Positions 1 through 9,060 of a DNA stretch of 64,000 nucleotides are shown here, piece by piece (the first letter of the stretch is position 1; every line of letters starts with the position of its first letter). The position numbers and the translations under genes are program-made. Below the pieces are notes generated by a model. The model ran no database searches, was not told the origin of the DNA, and was given only the letters and a program-made list of their open reading frames with translations. The stretch lies in assembly GCA_036501025.1 (NCBI GenBank), contig DASYBB010000067.1:48187-112186 (forward strand), in the 5' to 3' direction. Origin of the DNA: DASUBV01 sp036501025. GTDB taxonomy: Bacteria; Actinomycetota; Actinomycetes; Streptosporangiales; Streptosporangiaceae.

Positions 1-1938
1 CCGCGCGTAGGTCAGCTGCGCGTCCGAGCCGGGCTCGGCCCGGCTCAGCCAGCCGCGCAGCGCCATGGCCAGCTCGGCCATCCCGGCGGGCCGCCAGGAC
101 GGGTCGGCGTACCGGCGGATGGCTGAGGTGACCTGCATCAGCACCGTGCGCAGGACCGAGACGTCGGTGATGAACTCGGTCCCGGTGACCGCCATGGCCA
201 GGAAGTCCCGGGCGCGCAGCTCGCCGTCGCGGGCCATATCCCAGGCGGCGGCCCAGCAGATCGCCGCGGGCAGGTCGTCGGTGAACCGGCCGCCCGCGCT
301 GACCAGCGCGCGCTGCGAGCGCTCGTCCAGCCGGATCTTGGCGTAGGTCAGGTCGTCGTCGTTGACCAGCACCAGGTCGGGGCACGGCTGGCCGACCAGC
401 TCGGGAATCGGGGTGGCCTCGCCCGCGATGTCGGTCTCGACGCGGTGCGCCCGGCTCAGGCTCTCCCCGTCCTGCCGGTACAGGCCGATGGCGATCCGGT
501 GCGGGCGCAGCTCGGGGTGGGCGGGCGGCGCCTCCTGCAGCACCTCGAACGAGGTGAACCGGCCATCCGGGCCGACCTCGAACCGCGGCCGCAGCGTGTT
601 CACCCCGGCCGTCTCCAGCCACGCCTTGGACCAGGACGCCAGCTCGCGGCCGGAGGACTGCTCCAGCGCGGCGAGCAGGTCGCCCAGGGTGGCGTTGCCC
701 CAGGAGTGCCCGGCGAAGTACTGCTGCACGCCGGCCAGGAAGTTGTCCCGGCCGACCCAGGCGACCAGCTGCTTGAGCACGGCCGCGCCCTTGGCGTAGG
801 TGATCCCGTCGAAGTTGACCTCGACGGCGGCGATGTCGGGGATGTCGGCCGCGATCGGGTGGGTCGAGGGGAGCTGGTCCTGCCGGTACGCCCAGGCCTT
901 CTCGAACTGCGCGAACACCGTCCAGGCGGAGCGGAACCGGGTGCCCTCGGCCTCGGCCACGGCGGCCGCCCAGGTGGCGAACGACTCGTTCAGCCACAGG
1001 TCGTCCCACCAGCGCATGGTGACCAGGTCGCCGAACCACATGTGGGCCATCTCGTGCAGGATCGTCGACGCCCGGGCCTCGCGGGTCGAGTCGGTGACCC
1101 GCGAGCGGAAGACGTAGGCCTCCAGGAAGGTCACCCCGCCGGGGTTCTCCATCGCGCCCGCCTTGAACTCCGGCACGAACAGCTGGTCGTACTTGGGGAA
1201 GGGGTACCGCAGCCCGAACTGGCGCTGGTAGAAGTCCAGGCCCTGCTTGGTGATCTCGAACAGCTCACCCGGGTCCAGGTAGCTGGCCAGCGACTGGCGG
1301 CAGAAGATGGCGAGCGGGATGCCGTCGTGCTCGTCGCGGACCGCGTGGTAGGGGCCGGCCGCGACGAACGTGATGTAGGTGGGCAGCGGCGGGGTGGGCG
1401 GGAACCGCCAGCGGAGGCGGCCCGGCCCGGCCGGCTGGGGATCGCCGGCGGGCGGCATGTTCCCGATGACCTGCCAGTCGTCCTGGGCGATCACGGTCAG
1501 CTCGAAGGCGGCCTTGAGGTCGGGCTGGTCGAAGCACGCGTAGATCTGGTGGGCGTCGAAGGTCTCCAGGTCGGAGTACAGGTAGACGCCCTTGTCGGCC
1601 GGGTCGGTGAACCGGTGCAGGCCCTCGCCCGAGCGCGAGTAGGCGCAGTCGGCCACGACCAGCAGCTCGTTCTCGCCGGCCAGCCCGGCCAGCGCGATGC
1701 GATCGCCGACGAACGCGCCGGGGTCCAGGGCCTGCCCGTTCAGCAGGATCTCGCGGACCGCCGGGGCGGTGAGGTCGATGAAGGTGGCGCTGCCGGCCGC
1801 CGAGGCGCTGAACCGCACCGTGGTCGCCGAGCGGAATGTCTGCTCGTCGCCCGTCAGGTCAAGTTCGACCTCGTAGGACGTCACGCTCAGCAGCCGGGCT
1901 CTGTCCCGCGCCTCGTCGCGCGTCAGGTTGCTCGCCAT
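1..1938 (-). CDS. pepN: aminopeptidase N, M1 family (C-terminal end outside window)
   Basis: Zinc metallo-aminopeptidase that removes N-terminal residues from peptides in the cytosol. The 646 codons in the window carry the M1 signatures: a GAMEN exopeptidase motif near residues 261-265 and the zinc site HEMAH at residues 295-299, followed about 18 residues later by the third ligand in WLNES. The start is the ATG at 1938 (protein begins MASNLTRDEARDRARLL) with AAAGG a few bases upstream. The family is usually about 850 residues, so roughly the last 200 lie beyond the window edge. The upstream neighbour is divergent, so the promoter should lie between 1939 and 2027. The family call is firm; the gene symbol rests on similarity to actinobacterial PepN. 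Confidence 0.93.
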   Translation of the reverse strand, partial: MASNLTRDEARDRARLLSVTSYEVELDLTGDEQTFRSATTVRFSASAAGSATFIDLTAPAVREILLNGQALDPGAFVGDRIALAGLAGENELLVVADCAYSRSGEGLHRFTDPADKGVYLYSDLETFDAHQIYACFDQPDLKAAFELTVIAQDDWQVIGNMPPAGDPQPAGPGRLRWRFPPTPPLPTYITFVAAGPYHAVRDEHDGIPLAIFCRQSLASYLDPGELFEITKQGLDFYQRQFGLRYPFPKYDQLFVPEFKAGAMENPGGVTFLEAYVFRSRVTDSTREARASTILHEMAHMWFGDLVTMRWWDDLWLNESFATWAAAVAEAEGTRFRSAWTVFAQFEKAWAYRQDQLPSTHPIAADIPDIAAVEVNFDGITYAKGAAVLKQLVAWVGRDNFLAGVQQYFAGHSWGNATLGDLLAALEQSSGRELASWSKAWLETAGVNTLRPRFEVGPDGRFTSFEVLQEAPPAHPELRPHRIAIGLYRQDGESLSRAHRVETDIAGEATPIPELVGQPCPDLVLVNDDDLTYAKIRLDERSQRALVSAGGRFTDDLPAAICWAAAWDMARDGELRARDFLAMAVTGTEFITDVSVLRTVLMQVTSAIRRYADPSWRPAGMAELAMALRGWLSRAEPGSDAQLTYAR

Positions 1939-2027
1939 CGCCTTTGACCTCTCTCCCTCGCGGAATGCCGGGACGCGCCCCCCGGTTGGCCCGTCAGAGA
2001 CCCTGACGAACCCCCCGAGGAGCACGA

Positions 2028-2645
2028 ATGGCTGAGCAGGAGCCTACTGAAGTCGATTTCTGGTTCGACCCGCTGTGCCCGTGGGCGTGGATCACGAGCC
2101 GGTGGATGCTCGAGGTCGAGAAGCTCCGGCCGGTCGCCGTGCGGTGGCACGTGATGAGCCTGGCCGTCCTGAACGAGAAGAACGAGGACCTTCCCGAGCA
2201 GTACCGGGACTTCATGAAGGCGGCCTGGGGGCCGGTCCGGGTGTGCATCGCGGCCGAGCAGAAGTTCGGCCCCGAGGTGCTGCTCCCGCTCTACACCGCC
2301 CTCGGCGCGCGCTTCCACGACGCGAAGGGCGAGCGCACCCGCGAGACGATCGCGGCCGCGATCGCCGACGCCGGCCTGCCCCCCGAGCTGGCCGACGCCA
2401 TCGATTCGACCGAGTACGACGACGCGGTCCGCGCGTCCCACGCGGAGGGCATCGGCCGGGTCGGCTACGACGTCGGCACCCCGGTCATCTCCGTGCTCGG
2501 GACGTCCATCTTCGGCCCGGTCATCTCGCCGATCCCGCGCGGCGAGGCCGCGGCCAGGCTCTGGGACGGCGTCCTGCTCGTGGCCGGCACCGACGGCTTC
2601 TTCGAGCTGAAGCGCAGCCGGACCCGCGACCCGATCTTCGACTGA
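2028..2645 (+). CDS. DsbA-family protein, mycothiol-dependent nitroreductase (Rv2466c-like)
   Basis: 205-residue thioredoxin-fold protein of the DsbA/Rv2466c family. In mycobacteria this family uses mycothiol to reduce nitro compounds and respond to oxidative stress. It starts with the typical VDFWFDPLCPWAW stretch. The active-site motif is CPWA at residues 17-20, whereas Rv2466c has CPWC, so the resolving cysteine is missing and a one-cysteine mechanism using mycothiol is inferred. The C-terminal half has the expected GTPVISV segment (cis-Pro loop). GAGGAG lies 5-6 nt before the ATG. It is a single gene divergent from pepN. Family assignment is strong; the substrate is not shown by the sequence. 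Confidence 0.85.
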   Translation: MAEQEPTEVDFWFDPLCPWAWITSRWMLEVEKLRPVAVRWHVMSLAVLNEKNEDLPEQYRDFMKAAWGPVRVCIAAEQKFGPEVLLPLYTALGARFHDAKGERTRETIAAAIADAGLPPELADAIDSTEYDDAVRASHAEGIGRVGYDVGTPVISVLGTSIFGPVISPIPRGEAAARLWDGVLLVAGTDGFFELKRSRTRDPIFD

Positions 2646-2729
2646 CGGTTTGTCGACGGCCAGTTCGTCACCGGACAGTGATCCGGGGGCGGCGGTCCGG
2701 CCGCTCGGCCCGCCGCCCCCGAGCTCTGG

Positions 2730-3302
2730 TTACCGGCTGCCGGTGACCTTGATCGTCCAGGCGCAGTTCGTGATCACGACCAGGTAGTGGGCCGCGGCCC
2801 GGGAGTAGATCCAGGTGCTGCCCCCGCCAGCCGGCCCGGAGGCTGACGCGCTGACTCCGGTGCTGCCCGCGCCGCCCTCCCGGATGAGCAGGCGCCCGCC
2901 CGCCGGCCCGGCCGGACACGCGTACGACCACCGGAGGTTCCAGCGACGCCGGGCGGCTTCGGTGAACTGGCCGGTCGTCTGGCTGCCCGTGCCCCGGAAG
3001 GTGCGGGTCAGCGGCCCGGTCCGGGCGGCGTGCCCGGCTAGCTTCCCGTTCCCCAGGTGGCGCACGCCGGCCGCGGTGCTCACGTGCGTCGCGCTGGTCG
3101 GCTGGGCGGTCTCGGCGACCAGCGCGACCGAGCCGATGACCAGGCACAGCCCGGCCGCCCACGCCCCCGCCACGCCCGCCAGCCGCAGGGCCCGGTGAGC
3201 ATGCAGGCGCATGGGCGCGGGCCGGCCGGACGGCGCAGCATGATGCGAGCCGTGCACGGGGAACTGGCGAGACTGCCACCCGTCGGGGGCCGGGTAATTC
3301 AT
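2730..3302 (-). CDS. hypothetical membrane-anchored or secreted protein
   Basis: 190-residue protein starting MNYPAPDGWQSRQF. Residues about 30-36 are basic and are followed by one hydrophobic segment (AGVAGAWAAGLCLVIGSVALV), giving either an uncleaved signal anchor or a signal peptide. The remaining ~130 residues would be outside the cell; they hold two cysteines (YACPAG and TNCAW) that could form a disulfide, and a Gly/Ser-rich middle. I recognise no family. A longer reading frame extends to 3452, but the ATG at 3302 has GAAGG about 8 nt upstream, and the extension reads through the AT-richer intergenic region, so the shorter form is preferred. Function unknown. Confidence 0.6.
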   Translation of the reverse strand: MNYPAPDGWQSRQFPVHGSHHAAPSGRPAPMRLHAHRALRLAGVAGAWAAGLCLVIGSVALVAETAQPTSATHVSTAAGVRHLGNGKLAGHAARTGPLTRTFRGTGSQTTGQFTEAARRRWNLRWSYACPAGPAGGRLLIREGGAGSTGVSASASGPAGGGSTWIYSRAAAHYLVVITNCAWTIKVTGSR

Positions 3303-3756
3303 CCGCCTACCTTCACGTCCGTTGTCCGCACCTCGGTCACTTAAAGTAACTAAAACCCTGGTCACGCACGGAGATCGTTGTATCACGAAATGCAGTGCCG
3401 CCCTAGGCCTAAATTTATTTTTCCCAGTTAGAAAGGGCGATGGCGGGATCACGCCCGGGTGGGCAGATGGTCGGCTGATGACTCGGCCGGGATCGGGCCA
3501 TTTTGCGGATCATGAACACTAAGTGACCAAGGTGCGATATATCGACCGTGATAGCGGTGATTGTCCGGCCGGTGAGGGTTATTGCGGGTGTATTGGGGGC
3601 TTATTCGAGGCGGGCTGAAGGCTGGCGGGACGGCGCTGGGCTGGCTCGGGCGGCCTGGGGACGGCTTGCGGCGGGACCCGGCCGCGCTCGGGGGGCGGCG
3701 GCGTTTCGCAGGCGGCTGGAGCCGCCGCACCGCCCGGATCAGGCAGGATGACGGGC
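3303..3756. other. 454-bp divergent intergenic region
   Basis: Relatively AT-rich spacer between the minus-strand secreted protein and the plus-strand aldehyde dehydrogenase; no coding gene seen. It holds a 9-bp inverted pair, GGTCACTTA at 3335-3343 and TAAGTGACC at 3520-3528, and a 10-bp palindrome CGATATATCG at 3535-3544. The half-sites could be regulator sites for the two divergent promoters, but this is inference from symmetry only. Confidence 0.4.
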
Positions 3757-5169
3757 ATGCGCAGCAATTTCATCGGCGGGACCTGGATGCCGTCCGTGAA
3801 CGACACGGGCATTGACGTGGTCAACCCGGCGACCGAGGCGGTCATCGACCGGGTCCCGGCGGGCGCCGCCGGGGACGTGGCCGCTGCGGCCCGCGCCGCC
3901 CGGACCGCCTTCGCGGCCTGGTCGGTCACCCCGCCCGCCGAGCGGGCGCGGCACCTGGCCGCCGCGCGCGACCTGCTCGCCGAGCGCGCGGACACGGTGG
4001 CCGCCGCCATCAGCGCCGACATGGGCGCCCCGCTCGCCTTCGCCCGCCGGGTCCAGGTCGGCACGCCGCTCGCGGTCCTCGGCACGTTCATCGACCTGCT
4101 GTCCAGCTACGACTTCGGCGGCGACCGGGTCGGCAACTCGCTGATCGTGCGCGAGCCGGCCGGGGTCGTGGGCGCCATCACCCCGTGGAACTACCCCCTG
4201 CACCAGATCGTGGCCAAGGTCGGGGCGGCGCTGGCGGCCGGCTGCACGGTCGTGCTCAAGCCCGCCGAGGTCGCTCCCGCCGCGGCCTACGAGCTGGCCG
4301 ACATCTTCGCCGCCACCGGCCTGCCGCCGGGCGTGTTCAACCTGGTCAGCGGAACCGGCCCGGTGGTCGGCGAGGCCATCGCGGCGCACCCCGACGTGGA
4401 CCTGGTCTCCTTCACCGGGTCGACCCGGGCCGGCCGGCGCGTGGCCGAGGTCGCGGCCGCCGCGCCCAAGCGGGTAACGCTGGAACTCGGCGGCAAGTCG
4501 GCCACCGTGATCCTGCCCGGCGCTGACCTGGCCAAGGCAGTCAAGGCGGGCGTGGCCCGCGCGTTCGCCAACGCCGGGCAGACCTGCAACGCGCTGGCCC
4601 GGATGCTGGTCCAGCGCGACGACTACGCCGACGCCGTGGCCATGGCCGCCGCCGAGGCGCAGCGGTTCGTCCCCGGTGACCCGATGGCCGAGGGGACCCG
4701 GATCGGCCCGCTGGCCTCCGCCGCCCAGCGTGACCGCGTCATCGGCTACATCGAGAAGGGCCTGGGCGAGGGCGCCCGAGCCGCCGCCGGCGGCCCCGAC
4801 CGGCCCGATGGCCTGACCACGGGCTACTACGTGACGCCGACCGTGCTGGCCGACGTGACGCCGGGCATGACCGTGGCCCGGGAGGAGATCTTCGGGCCGG
4901 TGCTGAGCATGCTGCCGTTCGGCACCGAGGAAGAAGCCGTCCAGATCGCCAACGGGACGGCCTACGGGCTGGCCGCGGGCGTCTGGTCGGCCGACCAGGA
5001 GCACGCCGTGGCGGTAGCCCGGCGGCTGCGCGCGGGCCAGGTCGAGATCAACGGCGGCGCCTTCAACCCGGCCGCCCCGTTCGGCGGCCGGGGCCAGTCC
5101 GGCTACGGGCGCGAGCTGGGCCGGGCCGGCTTCGAGGAGTTCCTGGAGATCAAGTCGCTCCAGTTCTGA
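3757..5169 (+). CDS. NAD(P)-dependent aldehyde dehydrogenase
   Basis: 470-residue aldehyde dehydrogenase, the family's usual length, oxidising an aldehyde to its carboxylate with NAD(P). The cofactor segment ITPWNYPLHQIV, the general-base glutamate in LELGGKS (about residue 243) and the catalytic cysteine in GQTCNA (about residue 277) are all present, as is the late EEIFGPV motif. Two in-frame ATGs exist at 3748 and 3757; the second is chosen because AGGA sits 8 nt before it and the protein then begins MRSNFIGGTW, as relatives do. It is followed 75 bp later by rpiB. The substrate is unknown; a betaine-aldehyde or succinate-semialdehyde type enzyme would also fit. Confidence 0.9.
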   Translation: MRSNFIGGTWMPSVNDTGIDVVNPATEAVIDRVPAGAAGDVAAAARAARTAFAAWSVTPPAERARHLAAARDLLAERADTVAAAISADMGAPLAFARRVQVGTPLAVLGTFIDLLSSYDFGGDRVGNSLIVREPAGVVGAITPWNYPLHQIVAKVGAALAAGCTVVLKPAEVAPAAAYELADIFAATGLPPGVFNLVSGTGPVVGEAIAAHPDVDLVSFTGSTRAGRRVAEVAAAAPKRVTLELGGKSATVILPGADLAKAVKAGVARAFANAGQTCNALARMLVQRDDYADAVAMAAAEAQRFVPGDPMAEGTRIGPLASAAQRDRVIGYIEKGLGEGARAAAGGPDRPDGLTTGYYVTPTVLADVTPGMTVAREEIFGPVLSMLPFGTEEEAVQIANGTAYGLAAGVWSADQEHAVAVARRLRAGQVEINGGAFNPAAPFGGRGQSGYGRELGRAGFEEFLEIKSLQF

Positions 5170-5244
5170 GCCCGGCTCCCTCGGCCGGGAACCGGCCGCC
5201 CGGCCGCGAGCCGGCCGGCGCGGCGCGTCTGGCACACTTGCTCC

Positions 5245-5712
5245 GTGCGCGTCTACCTGGGATCGGACCACGCGGGCTTTGAGCTTAAGACACGGCTGAT
5301 CGAGTGGCTGAAGGAGCAGGGCCACGAGCCCGTCGACTGCGGTCCGGCCGCCTACGATCCCGGCGATGACTACCCGCCCTACGTCATGAGGGCGGCCCGC
5401 TCGACCGTCGCCGATCCCGGCAGCCTGGGCATCGTCATCGGCGGCTCGGGCAACGGCGAGCAGATCGCGGCCAACAAGGTCCACGGCGTGCGCGCCGCGC
5501 TGGCCTGGAGCGAGGAGACCGCGCAGCTGGCCCGCCGGCACAACAACGCGAACGTGCTCAGCCTGGGCGCCCGCATGCACCCCGCCGAGGTGGCGGTCGC
5601 CTTCGCCAGCACCTTCATCGACACGGAATTCTCCGGCGAGCCCCGGCACGCCCGGCGCATCGACCTGATCTCCGACTACGAGCGCACCGGCGCCCTGCCC
5701 GCCACTCCCTGA
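5245..5712 (+). CDS. rpiB: ribose-5-phosphate isomerase B
   Basis: 155-residue RpiB, interconverting ribose-5-phosphate and ribulose-5-phosphate in the pentose phosphate pathway. The N-terminus MRVYLGSDHAGFELK is typical. The active-site loop reads GGSGNGEQIAANKV (about residues 66-79): the cysteine used by E. coli RpiB is absent and Glu72 is placed as in the mycobacterial enzyme, where glutamate is the base. RHNNANVLSLG is the second conserved block. The GTG start has no Shine-Dalgarno sequence; CACACT ends 6 nt before it, which fits a leaderless transcript starting at the GTG. Confidence 0.93.
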   Translation: MRVYLGSDHAGFELKTRLIEWLKEQGHEPVDCGPAAYDPGDDYPPYVMRAARSTVADPGSLGIVIGGSGNGEQIAANKVHGVRAALAWSEETAQLARRHNNANVLSLGARMHPAEVAVAFASTFIDTEFSGEPRHARRIDLISDYERTGALPATP

Positions 5713-5748
5713 CGCCTCCGCGGCCCGGCCCGGTACCGGGTCAGCGGC

Positions 5749-6216
5749 TCACTTGCCCCGTCGCCGCGCCCGGCTCCGGTGCCGCGAGCGTCCCGGCTGG
5801 CCAGCGGCTGGCCGCGCCGCGTCCGCGCTCCGCGCCGCCTCCGCCGACGGAGCCTGGTCGGCTGCGGCGGGCTGGTCGGCTGCGGCGGGCTGGTCGGCTG
5901 CGGCCGGCGACTCCGGGATGGGGGCCATCGCAGGAAGACTCTGTGCCGGATCGCCGTTGGCTGTTGACCTCACGATTTCCGCCGGCGTCCCGGCGCGTCC
6001 CACGCTGGCGGGTCCCGGGCTGGCGGGTTCCGGGCTGGCGGGTTCCGGGCCGCCGCCCGTCGCCGACGCACGCTGAGCAGCCGCGGCCCGGCGGCGGGCG
6101 GCCTTCTTGGCCGAGGACCGGCCACCCCCCGGTGTGCCTGCAGGCGGGCGCGCCGGCGCGGGCGGGACGTCGTCAGCCGCGATCTCCGGGGCACGGGACA
6201 CGTCCCTGGCTCGCAT
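5749..6216 (-). CDS. low-complexity Ala/Pro-rich hypothetical protein
   Basis: About 155 residues from the ATG at 6216 (MRARDVSRAPEIAADD); the frame is open further upstream to 6501 and the start is uncertain. The protein has a basic block (SSAKKAARRRAAAAQR), then short tandem repeats of PASPE/PASPG type and QPAAAD type, then a basic end (SRHRSRARRRGK). The DNA behind the repeats is an 18-bp unit repeated about three times near 5853-5905 and a 15-bp unit near 6010-6048. No domain is recognised. It could be a disordered nucleic-acid-binding protein or an untranslated GC-rich stretch. The 248 bp up to the next gene (6217-6464) hold nothing else I can support. Confidence 0.35.
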   Translation of the reverse strand: MRARDVSRAPEIAADDVPPAPARPPAGTPGGGRSSAKKAARRRAAAAQRASATGGGPEPASPEPASPGPASVGRAGTPAEIVRSTANGDPAQSLPAMAPIPESPAAADQPAAADQPAAADQAPSAEAARSADAARPAAGQPGRSRHRSRARRRGK

Positions 6217-6464
6217 CGCCGCGCTGACCGTTATCTTCGATCCCGTTATCACGCTCGCCCCGCCGTCCTGCCCGCCCGGCTCATGCCGGTCAGCTGGCCC
6301 GGTCCGCTCCGGGCCGCTTTCTTGATGCTCGCATGCCCGGTGCCTGAGCGTGCGCTGCCTGCGGCACTCACCTTGAGCCTCTCCCGTCCCGGCAGACCAG
6401 ACTGCCCCGTCCGCCTCAGCCGCGCACTGAGGGCCAGGCCCCTTCCCAAGCTCCGCCAGCCCGC

Positions 6465-7754
6465 TCAGAAGGTCATCGGGCACCACGGCGCAGGGTCCCA
6501 CGACATCGCCGCCGATAGCTCCGCGAGCGCCCCCGGCCGGAGCTCCGTGACCTGCCCGGCCGCCGCCAGCGCCCCCAGCCGGGTCCCGCCCAGGTAAGCC
6601 GCCCCCAGCGCCGCCACCGTCACGGCCACCTCAGCCTCATCACCCGTCCGCTCACACCGCACGACGCCGCTAGCGCCAGCCCCAGCCCCGCCAGCCCCGG
6701 CCCCACCCCCGGCACCGCTCACCGTCAGCCGCCACCGCCCCGCGTTCCCCGGCCGCACCGTGTCCGCCACCTCCAGCACCACGTCCACCCCGCACGCATA
6801 CCCCCGCTGCCCGAGCGCCGCCCCGACGTCGACCAGCCGGATCCACAGGTTGTCGCCCACCACCGCCCGGGCCCGCCGCCGGTCGGCCAGCAACAGCAGC
6901 AGCGCGTCGTCCACCGGCCGGGAGCCGCTGCGGACCTGGCTGACCAGGTCCCGGCTGAGCAGGTCGTTCCACAGCGCCGCCGCGGAAACCGGGTCGGCCG
7001 CGATCAGCTCCCGCACGTTCAGCTCGTTCGCGGCCAGGCCGTCCGTCCCCCAGTTCGGCACGGTCGAGTACAGCGCGTACCCGCGCGGCCCGTGCGCGTC
7101 GGCGGCGATGACGCACCGCAGCGGCGACGACCCGCCGCGCTGCGAGGCCGGGTCCAGGATCCGGTTGTGCCACCACTGGTCGTCGCGGTCCGGCGCCCCC
7201 GGCCGCGCCGAAGCCGCCGCGGCGTAGACCGCGGCCAGCTCGCCGACGACCGAGCCCGGGGTGGTGACCCGGATCCGCACCGGGCCGGGCAGGCCGGGAG
7301 CGGGCAGCCCGGTCAGCGTGCCCTCGCCGCGCTGGATGGTGCAGCGCATGCTCTGCGACGCGCATCCGAACCCGAACCGCTGGTAGATGCCGGACTCGCT
7401 GGCGAACAGGGCGGCCAGCGCCTCGCCGCGGGCGGCCGCGTCGGCCAGCAGCCGGCCCATCATCGCGGACATGATCCCGCGGCGCCGGTAGGCGGGCAGC
7501 ACGGCGACGTTGCTGATCCCCGACGTGGCCGCCGTTCCCCCCGGAACCGACAGCGCGAAGGTATAGGCGCTCGACGTCCCGACGATCTGGTCCCCGTCGA
7601 ACGCGGCCGCGCTGCGGTCGAACTCGAAGGTGAGGAGCTCGCGCTGCAGCGCCTCGGCCGGATCCTCGTTGTTGTTGAAGGCCTCGTCCATGACAGCGAA
7701 GAAGGCGGCGGCATCCGCTGGCTTGATATCCCGGATCGGGTAGGTGTCAGTCAC
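6465..7754 (-). CDS. GNAT N-acetyltransferase, Eis-like
   Basis: 429-residue member of the Eis family, which acetylates amines such as aminoglycosides or protein lysines using acetyl-CoA. The N-terminal GNAT domain has the acetyl-CoA loop VLPAYRRRGIM (about residues 85-95). Tyr124 in SGIYQRFGFG matches the tyrosine acting as general acid in Mycobacterium tuberculosis Eis. The C-terminus ends in Phe (CPMTF), as Eis does; there the terminal carboxylate acts as base. The last third is the SCP2-like domain and carries a Gly/Ala-rich insertion (GAGGGAGAGGAGAG). The GTG start at 7754 has AGGAATAGG upstream. Divergent from the PP2C gene; substrate unknown. Confidence 0.85.
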   Translation of the reverse strand: MTDTYPIRDIKPADAAAFFAVMDEAFNNNEDPAEALQRELLTFEFDRSAAAFDGDQIVGTSSAYTFALSVPGGTAATSGISNVAVLPAYRRRGIMSAMMGRLLADAAARGEALAALFASESGIYQRFGFGCASQSMRCTIQRGEGTLTGLPAPGLPGPVRIRVTTPGSVVGELAAVYAAAASARPGAPDRDDQWWHNRILDPASQRGGSSPLRCVIAADAHGPRGYALYSTVPNWGTDGLAANELNVRELIAADPVSAAALWNDLLSRDLVSQVRSGSRPVDDALLLLLADRRRARAVVGDNLWIRLVDVGAALGQRGYACGVDVVLEVADTVRPGNAGRWRLTVSGAGGGAGAGGAGAGASGVVRCERTGDEAEVAVTVAALGAAYLGGTRLGALAAAGQVTELRPGALAELSAAMSWDPAPWCPMTF

Positions 7755-7917
7755 CCGCCTATTCCTACCCGGCAGGCCGCGCGCTGGCGAGCAAGTATCC
7801 CGCCGGCCCGGCCGCCGCCTGACGGAACGGGCGTGCCCGGAACGGCCACGTTCGGGCAGGTAATCACTAACCGGCCTGGTCCTGGCACTCAGGCGGTACC
7901 GGTACAGTGCCGACATC

Positions 7918-9024
7918 ATGGTGGGTGCTGCCACGAGGCGAATCTCGTCCGTGGTCCGCGGGCCGGCGGACCGGGCGCGCAGCACCCTGCGCCGCCAGTT
8001 CATCACCCGGAACCGCCGGATGGCGCTGGTCCTGACCCTGGCCGTCATCGGCATCGGCATCGCCGCGGCCGAGGAGACCGGGGCGTGGTTCTCGCCCGGC
8101 GTGGAGATCCTGCCCATCCTGGCCGGCGGCCTGCTGCTGTGGCCGCGGGCGCTGCGGATCCTGTTCGGCCTGGTGGCGGCGGCGCTGCTGTACGACTGGT
8201 GGGCGGCCGACGTCGCGCCCGGCGCCGGCATCGTGGCCACCATCGTGGTCACCGCCCTGTTCGCCGACGTCCTGGCCCGGACCCGGAAGAAGCTGGGCCT
8301 GCAGGGGCTGCGCGGCGACCAGATGCTGATCGAGCTGCGGGACCGGATCCGGGCGCAGGGCAAGATCCCGGCCCTGCCCGAGGGCTGGCACTCGGTCTCG
8401 GTGCTCCAGGCGGCCGGCGGCTCGTCCTTCGGCGGCGACTTCCTGGTGTCGGCCTGTGACGGCAAGAAGCTGGAGGTCGCCCTGGTCGACGTGGCGGGCA
8501 AGGGCATCGACGCGGGCACCCGGGCGCTGCTGCTGTCGGGGGCCTTCGGCGGCCTGCTCGGCTCCGTGCCGCCCGGCGAGTTCCTGTCCTCGGCCAACGC
8601 CTACCTGCGCCGCACCAGCCCGGCCGAGGGGTTCGTCACCGCTGTCCACATCGCGGTGGACCTGGTCACCGGGGAGTACACCGTGTCCTCGGCCGGTCAC
8701 CCGCCGGCCGCGCACTTCGAGGCGGGCAGCGGGCGGTGGCGCCTGACCGCGGCCCGCGGCATCGTCCTCGGCGTGGTGCCCGACCTGCGCAGCGTGCCCG
8801 ACCAGGGCGCGCTGCGGCCCGGCGACGCGCTCATGCTCTACACCGACGGCGTGGTCGAGGTGCCGGGCGAGGACATTGACACCGGGATCGACCGGCTGCT
8901 GGGCGAGGCCGACCACCTCATCGCGGGCGGCTTCGGCACCGGGGCGCGCAACCTGATGACGACCATGCAGGCCGGGCACGCCACCTCCGACGACTGCGCC
9001 CTGGCCCTGATCTGGCGGTCCTGA
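7918..9024 (+). CDS. membrane PP2C-family (SpoIIE-type) serine/threonine phosphatase
   Basis: 368 residues. A basic N-terminus is followed by about four hydrophobic segments between residues 35 and 122, then a SpoIIE-type PP2C domain in the cytoplasm with metal-binding motifs FGGDF, DVAGKG, LMLYTDG and DDCALALI. Such enzymes dephosphorylate serine or threonine on anti-sigma-factor antagonists or similar partners. TACAGT lies 9 nt before the ATG and no clear Shine-Dalgarno sequence is visible. It converges on cvnD (36-bp gap), so it may act with the adjacent conservon, but that link is inferred from position only. Confidence 0.88.
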   Translation: MVGAATRRISSVVRGPADRARSTLRRQFITRNRRMALVLTLAVIGIGIAAAEETGAWFSPGVEILPILAGGLLLWPRALRILFGLVAAALLYDWWAADVAPGAGIVATIVVTALFADVLARTRKKLGLQGLRGDQMLIELRDRIRAQGKIPALPEGWHSVSVLQAAGGSSFGGDFLVSACDGKKLEVALVDVAGKGIDAGTRALLLSGAFGGLLGSVPPGEFLSSANAYLRRTSPAEGFVTAVHIAVDLVTGEYTVSSAGHPPAAHFEAGSGRWRLTAARGIVLGVVPDLRSVPDQGALRPGDALMLYTDGVVEVPGEDIDTGIDRLLGEADHLIAGGFGTGARNLMTTMQAGHATSDDCALALIWRS

Positions 9025-9060
9025 CCATCCGTAACGCTGGCCGCGCCCGGCGCCGGCCCG

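Noticed and set aside
3739..5649. 636-codon open frame on the minus strand across the aldehyde dehydrogenase and rpiB
   Set aside because: Antisense shadow typical of high-GC DNA; Arg/Gly/His-rich with no domain, while the plus strand encodes two clear enzymes.
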